DNA of 64,000 nt, taken from positions 1,010,525 to 1,074,524 of the forward strand of contig NZ_JAJTTH010000001.1 in the NCBI RefSeq assembly GCF_021341665.1, given 5' to 3'. The DNA comes from Pseudomonas sp. Au-Pse12 (GTDB lineage Bacteria; Pseudomonadota; Gammaproteobacteria; Pseudomonadales; Pseudomonadaceae). The notes beneath the pieces are model-generated. The model saw nothing but the letters and a program-made list of their open reading frames with translations, searched no databases and was not told where the DNA came from. The stretch's first letter is position 1. Each line of letters starts with the position of its first letter. Positions 42,701-51,447 of this stretch are shown piece by piece. The translations under genes were made by a program, and so were the position numbers.

Positions 42701-44595
42701 AGCTGCTGGATGTCCAGGTCCAGGCCTTCGGCGGCGGTGAAGGCGAAGTCGTGGATCCAGAACTCGCGGCCGTTGTTATGGCGCAGGCGGTACGGGAACT
42801 CGCCGAGCACGCGCAGGCCGAGGTTTTCCAGGATCGGCAGCACGTCGGACAGCGCCAGCGGGGTGTCGGCGTGGTACAGCTTGCAGTGCAGCTCGCGCTG
42901 ACCGGACACCTGGCCCAGCGGCTGGTAGAAGCTCATCACCAGCGGGTTGGTGTCGCTCAGGCTCAGCAGGTGCTGCATGTCCACCACCGCCGAATGGGCG
43001 GCGAAACGCTCGCGGTAGCCGGCCGGGAAGCCTTTCGGGAAGTCCGCCAGCACGTTGGTGCCGTGGGCTTCGCCGAAGCTTTCCACCACCAGGCTGGCGT
43101 AGTCGTCCTGCCAGCTGCGGCAGGCCTGTACCACTTCTTTTTCCAGCAGCAGCGGGTCGATGTCGATGCGCTGTTTCGGGTCCACTCGCAGGATCAACTG
43201 CACGCGGGCCAGCACCGACTCGGAGAAGAAGGTCCAGAACTCGCAGTCGGTGGCCTGCAGGCGATCCATCAGCACTTGCTGGATCTTCTGCCGCACTTCG
43301 GTGGAATAGATGTCGCGCGGCACATAGGCCAGGCAGTAGCAGAAGCGGCCGTACGGGTCCTTGCGCAGGAACACGCGGATCTTGTTGCGTTCCTGGATCT
43401 GCACGATCGACATCACGGTGCTGAACAGCTCGTCCACCGGGGTCTGGAACAGGTCATCGCGGGGCAGCACTTCCAGGACCTGGGCCAGTTCCTTGCCCAG
43501 GTGCGCCTTGGCCTGGAAGCCCGAGCGCTGCTCGATGACTTCGACCTTGCGGCGGATGTAGGGAATCACTCGCACGCTCTCGCCATACACCGAGGAGGTG
43601 TAGAGGCCCATGAAGCGGCATTCCTTGAGCACCTTGCCGTCGGCGTCGATCTGACGGATCGAGACGAAGTCCGGGTAGGCCGGACGGTGCACGCGGCTTG
43701 GGTGCGCGGCCTTGGCGAACGACAGCGGCGTCGGTTCGCGCAGGTAGTTGACGGCGTAGTCTTCGATGCGCAGGTCTTCGGCGGTCAGGCCGGCGCGCAG
43801 CAGTTTGGCCAGGCCGAGGAAGGAGCTCGGGTCATAGTCGATATGCCCGCCATCCTGGTCGGCGCCAACCACGAATTCTTCATAACCGAGGAAGGTGAAG
43901 TGGTTGCCCACCAGCCATTCGAGGAAGCTCTTGATCTCGGTCTTTTCTTCGGCGGCGATCGGGAACTGGCTGTTGTCGATGCTTTCGATCAGCTCCTGGA
44001 CCTTGGCCTTCATCGGTTCGAAGTCGGCCACGGCGACCCGCACCTCACCCAGCACCTGCTCCAGTTCCTTGCCCAGCACGCTGAGTTCGGCGGTGTTGGC
44101 GCAGCGGTCGATCTCCAGGTACATCAGCGATTCTTGCTGGATGCCTTCGCCCTGGGTGCCCTTGGGCAGGATTTCCAGCAGCTCGCCCTTGCTGCCACGG
44201 CGTACGCTGAGCACGGTGGTCTGCAGGGTATGGATGCTGTAGCCGCGACGGTTGAGCTCGGTGCGCACCGAGTCCACCAGGAACGGCAGGTCGTGGTGCA
44301 GCACTTCCACTGCGGTGTGGGTCGACTGCCAGCCATGGCGTTCGTAATCGGGGTTGTAGACGCGAACCTGCGGTTGCCCGTGGTCGAAGCGCTCAAGCAG
44401 GCGCCAGGCAGAAAGGGTGCAGCCCGCCAGGTCGGACATGCGACGCTGGGTGAGTTCGTCCAGGGAAATGATGCCGAAGAATTGTTCAGCGAACAGCGCC
44501 ACTTGTGGCAGTGCCTGTTCACTGATGTGCTGCGCCAGTGCCGCTTGCAGTTGGTGCTGGAAGTCGGCTTTGCTGGCTGCGGTGAAGAACGCCAT
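39736..44595 (-). CDS. gdhB: NAD-specific glutamate dehydrogenase (large type)
   Basis: Encodes 1619 residues from the ATG at 44595 (MAFFTAASKADFQ), with GGAG 8 nt upstream; the frame continues upstream without a start signal. It is the giant NAD-GDH that oxidises glutamate to 2-oxoglutarate and ammonia during growth on amino acids. P. aeruginosa GdhB is about 1620 residues. The N-terminal regulatory ACT-like part (about 1-700) precedes the catalytic core with PVGAKGGF (near residue 850, the substrate lysine region), GGLRWSDREEDFRTEVLGL and the dinucleotide-binding segment VVGIGDMAGDVFGNG. A helical C-terminal domain completes it. It is monocistronic. The 550 bp upstream hold a strong inverted repeat that could be a regulator site. 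Confidence 0.97.
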   Translation of the reverse strand: MAFFTAASKADFQHQLQAALAQHISEQALPQVALFAEQFFGIISLDELTQRRMSDLAGCTLSAWRLLERFDHGQPQVRVYNPDYERHGWQSTHTAVEVLHHDLPFLVDSVRTELNRRGYSIHTLQTTVLSVRRGSKGELLEILPKGTQGEGIQQESLMYLEIDRCANTAELSVLGKELEQVLGEVRVAVADFEPMKAKVQELIESIDNSQFPIAAEEKTEIKSFLEWLVGNHFTFLGYEEFVVGADQDGGHIDYDPSSFLGLAKLLRAGLTAEDLRIEDYAVNYLREPTPLSFAKAAHPSRVHRPAYPDFVSIRQIDADGKVLKECRFMGLYTSSVYGESVRVIPYIRRKVEVIEQRSGFQAKAHLGKELAQVLEVLPRDDLFQTPVDELFSTVMSIVQIQERNKIRVFLRKDPYGRFCYCLAYVPRDIYSTEVRQKIQQVLMDRLQATDCEFWTFFSESVLARVQLILRVDPKQRIDIDPLLLEKEVVQACRSWQDDYASLVVESFGEAHGTNVLADFPKGFPAGYRERFAAHSAVVDMQHLLSLSDTNPLVMSFYQPLGQVSGQRELHCKLYHADTPLALSDVLPILENLGLRVLGEFPYRLRHNNGREFWIHDFAFTAAEGLDLDIQQLNDTLQDAFVHIVRGDAENDAFNRLVLTAGLPWRDVALLRAYARYLKQIRLGFDLGYIASTLNNHTDIARELTRLFKTRFYLARKLTSDDLEDKQQRLEQAILSALDDVQVLNEDRILRRYLDLIKATLRTNFYQTDANGQNKSYFSFKFNPHLIPELPKPVPKFEIFVYSPRVEGVHLRFGNVARGGLRWSDREEDFRTEVLGLVKAQQVKNSVIVPVGAKGGFLPRRLPLGGSRDEIAAEGIACYRIFISGLLDITDNLKDGALVPPANVVRHDNDDPYLVVAADKGTATFSDIANGIAIDYGFWLGDAFASGGSAGYDHKKMGITAKGAWVGVQRHFRERGINVQEDSITVVGIGDMAGDVFGNGLLMSDKLQLVAAFNHLHIFIDPNPNPATSFVERQRMFELPRSAWSDYDTSIMSEGGGIFSRSAKSIAISPQMKERFDIQADKLTPTELLNALLKAPVDLLWNGGIGTYVKASSESHADVGDKANDALRVNGNELRCKVVGEGGNLGMTQLGRVEFGLNGGGSNTDFIDNAGGVDCSDHEVNIKILLNEVVQAGDMTDKQRNQLLASMTDEVGNLVLGNNYKQTQALSLAARRAYERAAEYKRLMNDLEGRGKLDRAIEYLPTEEQLTERAATGKGLTRPELSVLISYSKIDLKEALLKSLVPDDDYLTRDMETAFPPSLVAKFSEAMRRHRLKREIVSTQIANDLVNHMGITFVQRLKESTGMSPANVAGAYVIVRDIFHLPHWFRQIEALDHQVSAQVQLELMDELMRLGRRATRWFLRSRRNEQDAARDVAHFGPHLAALGLKLDELLEGPTREGWQARYTAYVEAGVPELLARMVAGTTHLYTLLPIIEAADVTGHDAAEVAKAYFAVGSALDLPWYLQQISDLPVANNWQAAAREAFRDDVDWQQRAITIKVLQLADAPEDMEARVALWLEQNASMADRWRAMMVEIRAASGTDYAMYAVANRELLDLAMSGQSVL

Positions 44596-45149
44596 CTGTG
44601 GTACTCCGCTTGGGCTTGTTATTGATGGAAGCGTCGCGTGCAAACCCCTTGCGGGGCGGTGTTGCATCCTGCTCCTGGTCTCGGGCAGAGGTAGCAGGAT
44701 GACAGGTGGGTGAAGCTGGACGAGACGCACAGGTCACATTCACCTTCCGGGGATGGGCATCTGCAAAAACGACTGACGCTGGCATGCCGCGCAATGCCTT
44801 TACAGGTGACCATCGCAAATCAGATACAACCTATTGCACTTGAGAACAAAATGTCCGCTGCGCAGCTTAACGAGTGAAACGCGACAGCTGCTTGCGATGC
44901 TGCGACATATTCGGTCAACGGCACGCAACCGGGCGGTCATGCCCTGAACAACACTAGCAGGCAGCGGGGAAAAACCAGGGGTTTTCCCCGGTTTCAGGGT
45001 ACTTGCGTACCAAAAACGACTGCCGGACCCGATGCGTTCACGACCTGTTCTCAGACAGACAGGCCAGCAGAAATTCCCCCGGGCTGGCAGAATTGCTTCT
45101 TTTTTTGCACCGCCCGGCCGCTGCCGGCCCCAGCCCCAGGAATGCCCCC
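44596..45149. other. Intergenic region between gdhB and the 118-residue gene
   Basis: About 550 bp carry the divergent promoters of gdhB and the small gene at 45150. The only strong structure is a nested inverted repeat at 44943-44998. Short frames here lack ribosome sites. No RNA gene was recognised. Confidence 0.5.
44943..44998. promoter_or_regulatory. Nested inverted repeat upstream of gdhB
   Basis: The inner stem CGGGGAAAA (44965-44973) / TTTTCCCCG (44982-44990) sits inside the outer pair CCTGAA (44943-44948) / TTCAGG (44993-44998). There is no T run, so it does not look like a terminator. It may be an operator or a 5' RNA structure. Confidence 0.45.
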
Positions 45150-45506
45150 ATGCTGATGACCACCGCCCACCTGATCGCCAACCCCTGCGACGACGAAGAA
45201 GACAACATGGCCATGCTCTGCTGCCACAGCAGCCAGGGCGAGATGTTCCTGATGAGCCGCTACCCGGACGAGGACGAGCTGGAAATCACCCTCGACGGCG
45301 AGCCCTCGACCCTCGATGGCGTCAAGGTCACCCTGAGCCCCACCACCCTGCTGATCGAAATCGCCGCGGCCGACGCCGACGCCCTGAACGGCTCCGACCA
45401 CCTGGAAATCCGCCACAGCACCACGGCCTCGGACCTGGCCGAAGTGGAACTGACCCTGCAGAACATCCTCAAGGGCACCGGCACCTACATCAGCCAACTG
45501 GCCTGA
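45150..45506 (+). CDS. Small acidic conserved hypothetical protein
   Basis: Encodes 118 residues from the ATG at 45150 (MLMTTAHLIANPCDDEED), with AGGAA 7 nt upstream; the longer frame upstream has no signal. The protein is strongly acidic and beta-rich (DEDELEITLDGEPS, VKVTLSPTTLLIEIAAADADAL), with no signal peptide. Pseudomonas genomes carry a similar small gene between gdhB and the moxR cluster, so synteny supports it as real. No function is known to me. A REPIN array begins 21 bp after its stop. Confidence 0.75.
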   Translation: MLMTTAHLIANPCDDEEDNMAMLCCHSSQGEMFLMSRYPDEDELEITLDGEPSTLDGVKVTLSPTTLLIEIAAADADALNGSDHLEIRHSTTASDLAEVELTLQNILKGTGTYISQLA

Positions 45507-45526
45507 CCCGCCGTCGAACCTGCGGC

Positions 45527-46070
45527 GCCCTCCAGATCCCCGCGCCTCCTGCAGAGCCGTTCGCAGCCTGCAGCAGCGACTACACACCCCCGATCGGCAT
45601 TGGCCTGTAGCCGCTGCTGAGCCACGGCGAAGCTGCGCAAAGGTCCGCAGGACCTTGCCTGACGATCGCCCGCCGATCTTGGGCGGCCTCCAGATCCCCG
45701 CGTCTCCTGCGGAGCCGTGCGCAGCCTGCGGCAGCGGCTACACCCCCCGATCGGCATTGGCCTGTAGCCGCTGCTGAGCCACGGCGAAGCTGCGCAAAGG
45801 TCCGCAGGACCTTGCCTGACGATCGCCCGCCGATCTTGGACGGCCTCCAGATCCCCGCGTCTCCTGCGGAGCCGTGCGCAGCCTGCGGCAGCGGCTACAC
45901 CCCCCGATCGGCATTGGCCTGTAGCCGCTGCTGAGCCACGGCGAAGCTGCGCAAAGGTCCGCAGGACCTTGCCTGACGATCGCCCGCCGATCCTGGGCGG
46001 CCTCCAGATCCCCGCGCCTCCTGCGCCGGCATGCCACCCGTGCCGTGCGCAGCCTGCGGCAGCGGCTACA
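45527..46070. repeat. 157-bp tandem array of REPIN units
   Basis: A partial unit (45527-45603) is followed by units starting at 45604, 45761 and 45918 (CCTGTAGCCGCTGCTGAGCC), exactly 157 bp apart; the last is degenerate at its end (to 46070). Each unit holds TGTAGCCGCTG at one side, the hairpin AAGGTCCGCAGGACCTT in the middle and CTGCGGCAGCGGCTACA at the other side. Each unit is therefore a whole REPIN with a short tail. Frames across it are repeat translations, not genes. From 46071 to 46235 lies the presumed promoter region of the MoxR operon. Confidence 0.95.
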
Positions 46071-46235
46071 GGACCCGCCCGCGGGAATCGGTGGGCGGCG
46101 GTGTTTTTTTTCGACTAATTCGCTAAATCAGCGGTTCCCCGTTAGTCGCCGACCCCCGCTATGGATTAAAGTATCGCCCCCAGCCTCGACGTTATTTCTA
46201 CGCCCGCGGCGCACCCTCTCCAGGAACAGTCACCG

Positions 46236-47195
<960 letters not shown>

Positions 47196-47200
47196 CCCTC

Positions 47201-48142
47201 ATGACCCAGCCCGTTGCCGAACCCGGCATTCGCATCACCCTCGGCGAGCTGATCGAGATGCGCCATCGCGTGCGCGAGGTGCAGCTGTTCTCCACTCCCA
47301 GCCAGCGCAGCCCGCTGATCGGCCTGCACCACTCCAAGCTGCGCGGGCGCGGCGTGGACTTCGATCAGGTGCGGGTCTACCAGGCCGGCGACGACGTGCG
47401 CACCATCGACTGGCGGGTCACCGCGCGCACCCAGGAACCGCACACCAAGCTGTTCCACGAGGAGCGCGAGCGGCCGATCTTCATCATGGTAGAGCAAAGC
47501 CGCCAGCTGTTCTTCGGCTCCGGGCTGATGTTCAAGTCGGTGCTCGCCGCCCAGGCCGCAAGCCTGATCGGCTGGGCCGCCCTGGGCCATAACGACCGGG
47601 TCGGCGGGCTGGTCTACGGCGACGACGAGCACTACGAGATCAAGCCGCGGCGCAGCAAGCAGAGCCTGTTGCAACTGCTCAACCGCCTGGTGCGGGTCAA
47701 CCAGTCGCTGCACAGCGACGCCCAACCCCAGCGCGATGCCCTGGGCACCGCGCTGCTGCGCGGGCGCGAGGTGCTGCGCCCTGGCAGCCTGGTGATCGTG
47801 ATTTGCGACGAGCGCGCCCTGAGCGACGCCGCCGAACAGCAACTGAGCCTGCTCTCCAAGCACTGCGACCTGCTGCTGATGCCGCTGTCCGACCCCCTCG
47901 ACCACGCCCTGCCCGCCGCCGGCCTGCTGCGTTTTGCCGAGCGCGGCGCACAGCTGGAACTGGACACCCTGAACTACGAACTGCGCCAGGCGTACCGGAC
48001 CATGAGCGAAGCACGCATCGCCCGCTGGGAGCGCCTGGCGCAAAAGCTGCGGGTGCTGCTGATGCCCCTGAGCACCCAGAGCGAGATGGTCGAGCAACTG
48101 CGCGAGTACCTCAACCCGCAGCGCCCCGGAGCCGGCCGATGA
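47201..48142 (+). CDS. DUF58 (VWA-like) protein
   Basis: Encodes 313 residues. The DUF58 core is visible at RSPLIGLHHSKLRGRGVDFDQVRVYQAGDDVRTIDWRVTART, followed by a VWA-like half (FIMVEQSRQLFFGSG...SLVIVICDERALSD). The usual MIDAS DxSxS becomes EQSRQ, so metal binding may be altered. There is no membrane segment. DUF58 proteins accompany MoxR ATPases and the VWA/BatD proteins encoded downstream; they presumably form one membrane-associated complex. It overlaps the next gene by 4 bp. Confidence 0.9.
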   Translation: MTQPVAEPGIRITLGELIEMRHRVREVQLFSTPSQRSPLIGLHHSKLRGRGVDFDQVRVYQAGDDVRTIDWRVTARTQEPHTKLFHEERERPIFIMVEQSRQLFFGSGLMFKSVLAAQAASLIGWAALGHNDRVGGLVYGDDEHYEIKPRRSKQSLLQLLNRLVRVNQSLHSDAQPQRDALGTALLRGREVLRPGSLVIVICDERALSDAAEQQLSLLSKHCDLLLMPLSDPLDHALPAAGLLRFAERGAQLELDTLNYELRQAYRTMSEARIARWERLAQKLRVLLMPLSTQSEMVEQLREYLNPQRPGAGR

Positions 48143-48633
48143 GCAGCTTGGAACAACTGCAACCGCTGCTACCGCCCCCCGCGGTCAGCCTGTGGCCGCC
48201 GGCCCCGGGCTGGTGGCTGCTGGCCGTGCTGCTGCCGCTGTTGGGGTTCGCCCTCTGGCACTGGCGCCACCTGTGGCCACGCAAGGCGGTACAGGCACGC
48301 GGCGAACAACCCCTGGACCCGGTGCGCCTGGCCGCCCTGGCGGAACTGGCGCTGCTGCCCAAGCCCTATGACGGCGCCCCGGCCGGCGCCTGGCTGCAGG
48401 CCCTGAATGCCTTGCTCAAGCGCCTGTGCCGCAACCACTACCCCTACAGCCAGAGCCACACCCTGAACGGTCGCAAATGGCTGGCGTTCCTCGATAACCG
48501 TTGCCCGGCCGCCGGGCTGACGCGCTGGATGGTGCTGGTGGAAGGCGCCTACAAGCCCGAGTGCAAGCTCGACGACAAAGCCATCGCCGGCCTGACCCAG
48601 GCGGTGGACACCTGGATTCGCAAGCATGTTTGA
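48139..48633 (+). CDS. DUF4381 membrane protein
   Basis: Encodes 164 residues from the ATG at 48139 (overlap ATGA). The N-terminal SLEQLQPLLPPPAVSLWPPAPGWW leads into one membrane helix (LLAVLLPLLGFALWHW, about 27-44) and a C-terminal helical domain (LAALAELALLPKP, WLQALNALLKRLCRNHYP, KWLAFLDNRCP). This matches DUF4381, a family found between DUF58 and BatA genes. The next start lies 8 bp inside its end. Its job is unknown beyond co-occurrence with the MoxR-VWA complex. Confidence 0.87.
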   Translation: MSSLEQLQPLLPPPAVSLWPPAPGWWLLAVLLPLLGFALWHWRHLWPRKAVQARGEQPLDPVRLAALAELALLPKPYDGAPAGAWLQALNALLKRLCRNHYPYSQSHTLNGRKWLAFLDNRCPAAGLTRWMVLVEGAYKPECKLDDKAIAGLTQAVDTWIRKHV

Positions 48634-49702
48634 GTTCGCCTGGCCGTGGATCTTCGCCCTGCTGCCGCTGCCCTGGCTGCTGCGCCTGGTGCTGCCGGCG
48701 GCCGACAGCGGCGAGCCGGCGCTGAACGTGAGTTTTCTCAACGACCTGGAAAACCTGTCCAAGCGCCGCGCCCGCGCGCACCTGCCGGCCTGGCGCCAGC
48801 AAGTGCGCTTCATCCTGCTCTGGGTCCTGCTGCTGTTGGCCGCAGCGCGCCCGCAATGGCTGGGGGAACCGCTGCCGGTGGCCGCCAGTGGCCGCGATCT
48901 GCTGGTGGCGGTGGACGTGTCCGGCTCGATGGATTTCCCCGACATGCAGTGGCAGGACGAAGACGTCAGCCGCCTGAGCCTGGTCAAGCACCTGCTGGGG
49001 GACTTTCTCGAACACCGCGAGGGCGACCGGGTCGGCCTGATCCTGTTCGGCAGCAAAGCCTATCTACAGGCGCCCCTGACCTTCGACCGGCGCACCGTGC
49101 GCATCTGGCTGGATGAAGCGAAGATCGGCATCGCCGGCAAGAACACCGCCATCGGCGACGCCATCGGCCTGGCCCTGAAGCGCCTGCGCCAGCGTCCGGC
49201 GCAGAGCCGGGTGCTGATCCTGGTCACCGACGGCGCCAACAACGGCGGCGAAATCGCGCCCATTACCGCCGCCCGGCTGGCCGCCGAGGAAGGGGTGAAG
49301 ATCTACCCCATCGGCATCGGCGCCGACCCGGAACAGAGCGCCACCCTGGGCGTACTGGGCATCAACCCGAGCCTGGACCTGGACGAACCGGCGCTCAAGG
49401 AACTGGCCCAGGTCACCGGCGGCCGCTATTTCCGCGCCCGTGACGGCCAGGAGTTGCAGGCGATCAAGGAAACCCTCGACCAGCTGGAACCGGTGGCCCA
49501 GCAGCCGACCCAGGCGCGCCCGGCCCAGGCCCTGTACCACTGGCCGCTGGCCACGGCGCTGCTGCTCAGCGTGCTGCTGGTGCTGCGCGAGCGCTGGCCG
49601 CACAACCCGCTGCAGCGCTTCTTCACCGAATCGAACTTCCTGCTGCCCGCCCATGACTGGCGCCAGCGGCTCAAGCGCCTGCGCTTGCGGAGGCGTCGAT
49701 GA
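48626..49702 (+). CDS. BatA-like VWA membrane protein
   Basis: Encodes 358 residues. An N-terminal membrane anchor (FAWPWIFALLPLPWLLRLVL) and a second helix (FILLWVLLLLAAARPQWLG, about 65-83) are followed by a VWA domain (about 90-285). Its MIDAS is intact: VDVSGSM, a central Thr (IAGKNTAIGDAIG) and LVTDGANNGG. A C-terminal helix lies at about 310-325 (LYHWPLATALLLSVLLVL), with a basic tail. It is probably a metal-dependent protein-protein interaction module facing the periplasm or membrane and working with MoxR. It overlaps both neighbours (8 bp and 4 bp). Confidence 0.92.
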   Translation: MFEFAWPWIFALLPLPWLLRLVLPAADSGEPALNVSFLNDLENLSKRRARAHLPAWRQQVRFILLWVLLLLAAARPQWLGEPLPVAASGRDLLVAVDVSGSMDFPDMQWQDEDVSRLSLVKHLLGDFLEHREGDRVGLILFGSKAYLQAPLTFDRRTVRIWLDEAKIGIAGKNTAIGDAIGLALKRLRQRPAQSRVLILVTDGANNGGEIAPITAARLAAEEGVKIYPIGIGADPEQSATLGVLGINPSLDLDEPALKELAQVTGGRYFRARDGQELQAIKETLDQLEPVAQQPTQARPAQALYHWPLATALLLSVLLVLRERWPHNPLQRFFTESNFLLPAHDWRQRLKRLRLRRRR

Positions 49703-51447
49703 TCAGCCTCTGGCCCCATTGGTTCCGCCCCGAGTGGTTGCTGGTATTGCCACTGCTGGCGCTGCTGCTGTGGAAACTCTGGCACCGGCAGAAACGCGCC
49801 GGGCGCTGGCAGATGATCCTGCCCCCGGCCTTTCACGCCGCCCTGCTCAGCGGCGGCAACGGCCGCGAAAGCAAGCTGCCGTGGGTGGCTCTGGGGCTGG
49901 CCTGGCTGCTGGCGGTGCTGGCCCTGCTCGGCCCCAGCTGGCAGCGCGTGGAGCAGACCAGCCAGAAGCCCGCCGACCCGCTGGTGGTGCTGCTGGAACT
50001 GACCCCGCAAATGCTCGCCGACGATGTGCCGCCCAACCGCCTGGAACAGGCCCGGCACAAGTTGCTGGACCTGTTGCAACTGCGCAGCGACGCACAGACC
50101 GCGATCGTGGTCTACGCCGGCAGCGCCCACACCCTGGTGCCGCTGTCCGACGACCTGGCCACCAGCCGCAACCTGCTGGACGCGCTCAAGCCGTCGATCA
50201 TGCCCCAGGCCGGCCAGCGCGCCGACCTGGCCCTGCTCAAGGCCCTCAAGCTGCTGGACCAGGGCGCGCTGGGCCAGGGCCGGGTGCTGCTGATGGCCGC
50301 GTCCCTCAGCGAGCAGGAACGCCAGGGCATCCGCCAAGCGCTCAAGGGCGACGCACCGCAGTTGCTGATGCTCGGCTTTGGCAGCCGCGACGGCGCCCCG
50401 GTGGCCCTGGAAGACGGCAGCTACCTCAAGGACGACCAGGGCGCGATCCTGGTGTCGCACCTGGACAGCCCGGGCCTCAAGCAATTCATCGGTGAAATGG
50501 GCGGCCGCTACCGCCAGGCGCGCCTCGACGACAGCGACCTCAAGGGCCTGGGCCTGCTCGGTGGCCCCCAGGGCGTGCGCAACGACGGCCAGACCCTGCG
50601 CCTGGATACCTGGGCCGACCAGGGCTACTGGCTGCTGCTGCCACTGTTGCTGCTGGCCGCCTGCGCCGGGCGCCGCGGCTGGCTGTTCTGCCTGCCGCTG
50701 CTGCTGTTCGCCGTGCCACAACCAAGCTACGCCCTGGACTTCAACGACCTGTGGCTGCGCCCCGACCAGCAAGGCCAGCGGCTGCTGGAGCAACAGCGCC
50801 CGGCCGAAGCCGCGCGGCATTTCCAGGACCCGCAATGGCAAGGCGTGGCCTTGTACGAGGCCGGCAACTACAATGCCGCCGCCGAGCGCTTTGCCGAGGG
50901 CAACGATGCCCGTGCCCACTACAATCGCGGCAATGCCCTGGCCCGCAGCGGCGAGCTGGAAGCCGCCATCGACGCCTACGAACAGGCTCTGGAACGCCAG
51001 CCGGACCTGCAACCGGCGCTGCAGAACAAGGCCCTGGTGGAAAGCCTGCTGCAACAGCAACAGGCCCAGGCCGAGGAACCGCCACCGGCGAAGAAACCGG
51101 ACAACCCCGAAGGCGACGACGACACTCGCCCGGGGCCCAACGGCGCCGCCACCCAGCCACCGCCCGGCAGCGACACCGCGCAGGAACCGGGCCAGACGCC
51201 CCCCAGCGACGGCCAGACGCCGCCGTCGGACCCACAGGCCGCCGGCCACAGCGACGTGCCCGGCAGCGAACTGGATGACCAGCACACCACCACCCCGCTG
51301 CGCCCGGTGGAGGACAGCCTGGACGCTGAACACCAGCAAGCGCTGGAACAATGGCTGCGCAAGATCCCCGACGACCCGGGTGAACTGCTCAGGCGTAAAT
51401 TCTGGTACGAACAGCAACAACATCAGGATCAGGGAAAAACTCGATGA
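49699..51447 (+). CDS. BatB/BatC-like protein: VWA domain fused to TPR and Pro/Gln-rich tail
   Basis: Encodes 582 residues. N-terminal membrane helices (LLVLPLLALLLWKLW, VALGLAWLLAVLALLG) are followed by a VWA-like domain (about 85-285) in which the MIDAS start reads LELTPQM instead of DxSxS, so it is probably unable to bind metal in the usual way. A further pair of helices (YWLLLPLLLLAACAG, LFCLPLLLFAV) precedes TPR motifs (about 360-450: ALYEAGNYNAAAERFAEGNDARAHYNRGNALARSGELEAAIDAYEQALE read in order). A disordered tail has the repeat QTPPSDGQTPPSD. It combines BatB and BatC in one chain, as in many gammaproteobacteria. Overlap with the next gene is 4 bp. Confidence 0.9.
   Translation: MISLWPHWFRPEWLLVLPLLALLLWKLWHRQKRAGRWQMILPPAFHAALLSGGNGRESKLPWVALGLAWLLAVLALLGPSWQRVEQTSQKPADPLVVLLELTPQMLADDVPPNRLEQARHKLLDLLQLRSDAQTAIVVYAGSAHTLVPLSDDLATSRNLLDALKPSIMPQAGQRADLALLKALKLLDQGALGQGRVLLMAASLSEQERQGIRQALKGDAPQLLMLGFGSRDGAPVALEDGSYLKDDQGAILVSHLDSPGLKQFIGEMGGRYRQARLDDSDLKGLGLLGGPQGVRNDGQTLRLDTWADQGYWLLLPLLLLAACAGRRGWLFCLPLLLFAVPQPSYALDFNDLWLRPDQQGQRLLEQQRPAEAARHFQDPQWQGVALYEAGNYNAAAERFAEGNDARAHYNRGNALARSGELEAAIDAYEQALERQPDLQPALQNKALVESLLQQQQAQAEEPPPAKKPDNPEGDDDTRPGPNGAATQPPPGSDTAQEPGQTPPSDGQTPPSDPQAAGHSDVPGSELDDQHTTTPLRPVEDSLDAEHQQALEQWLRKIPDDPGELLRRKFWYEQQQHQDQGKTR

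Noticed and set aside
39655..44625. A 1656-codon frame on the plus strand opposite gdhB
   Set aside because: It is the exact complement of a highly conserved enzyme gene and gives Val/His/Gln-rich nonsense; it also runs through the terminator at 39679.
45485..46037. Two minus-strand frames over the 157-bp array
   Set aside because: They translate the tandem repeat itself (the same peptide recurs with each unit) and have no start signals.
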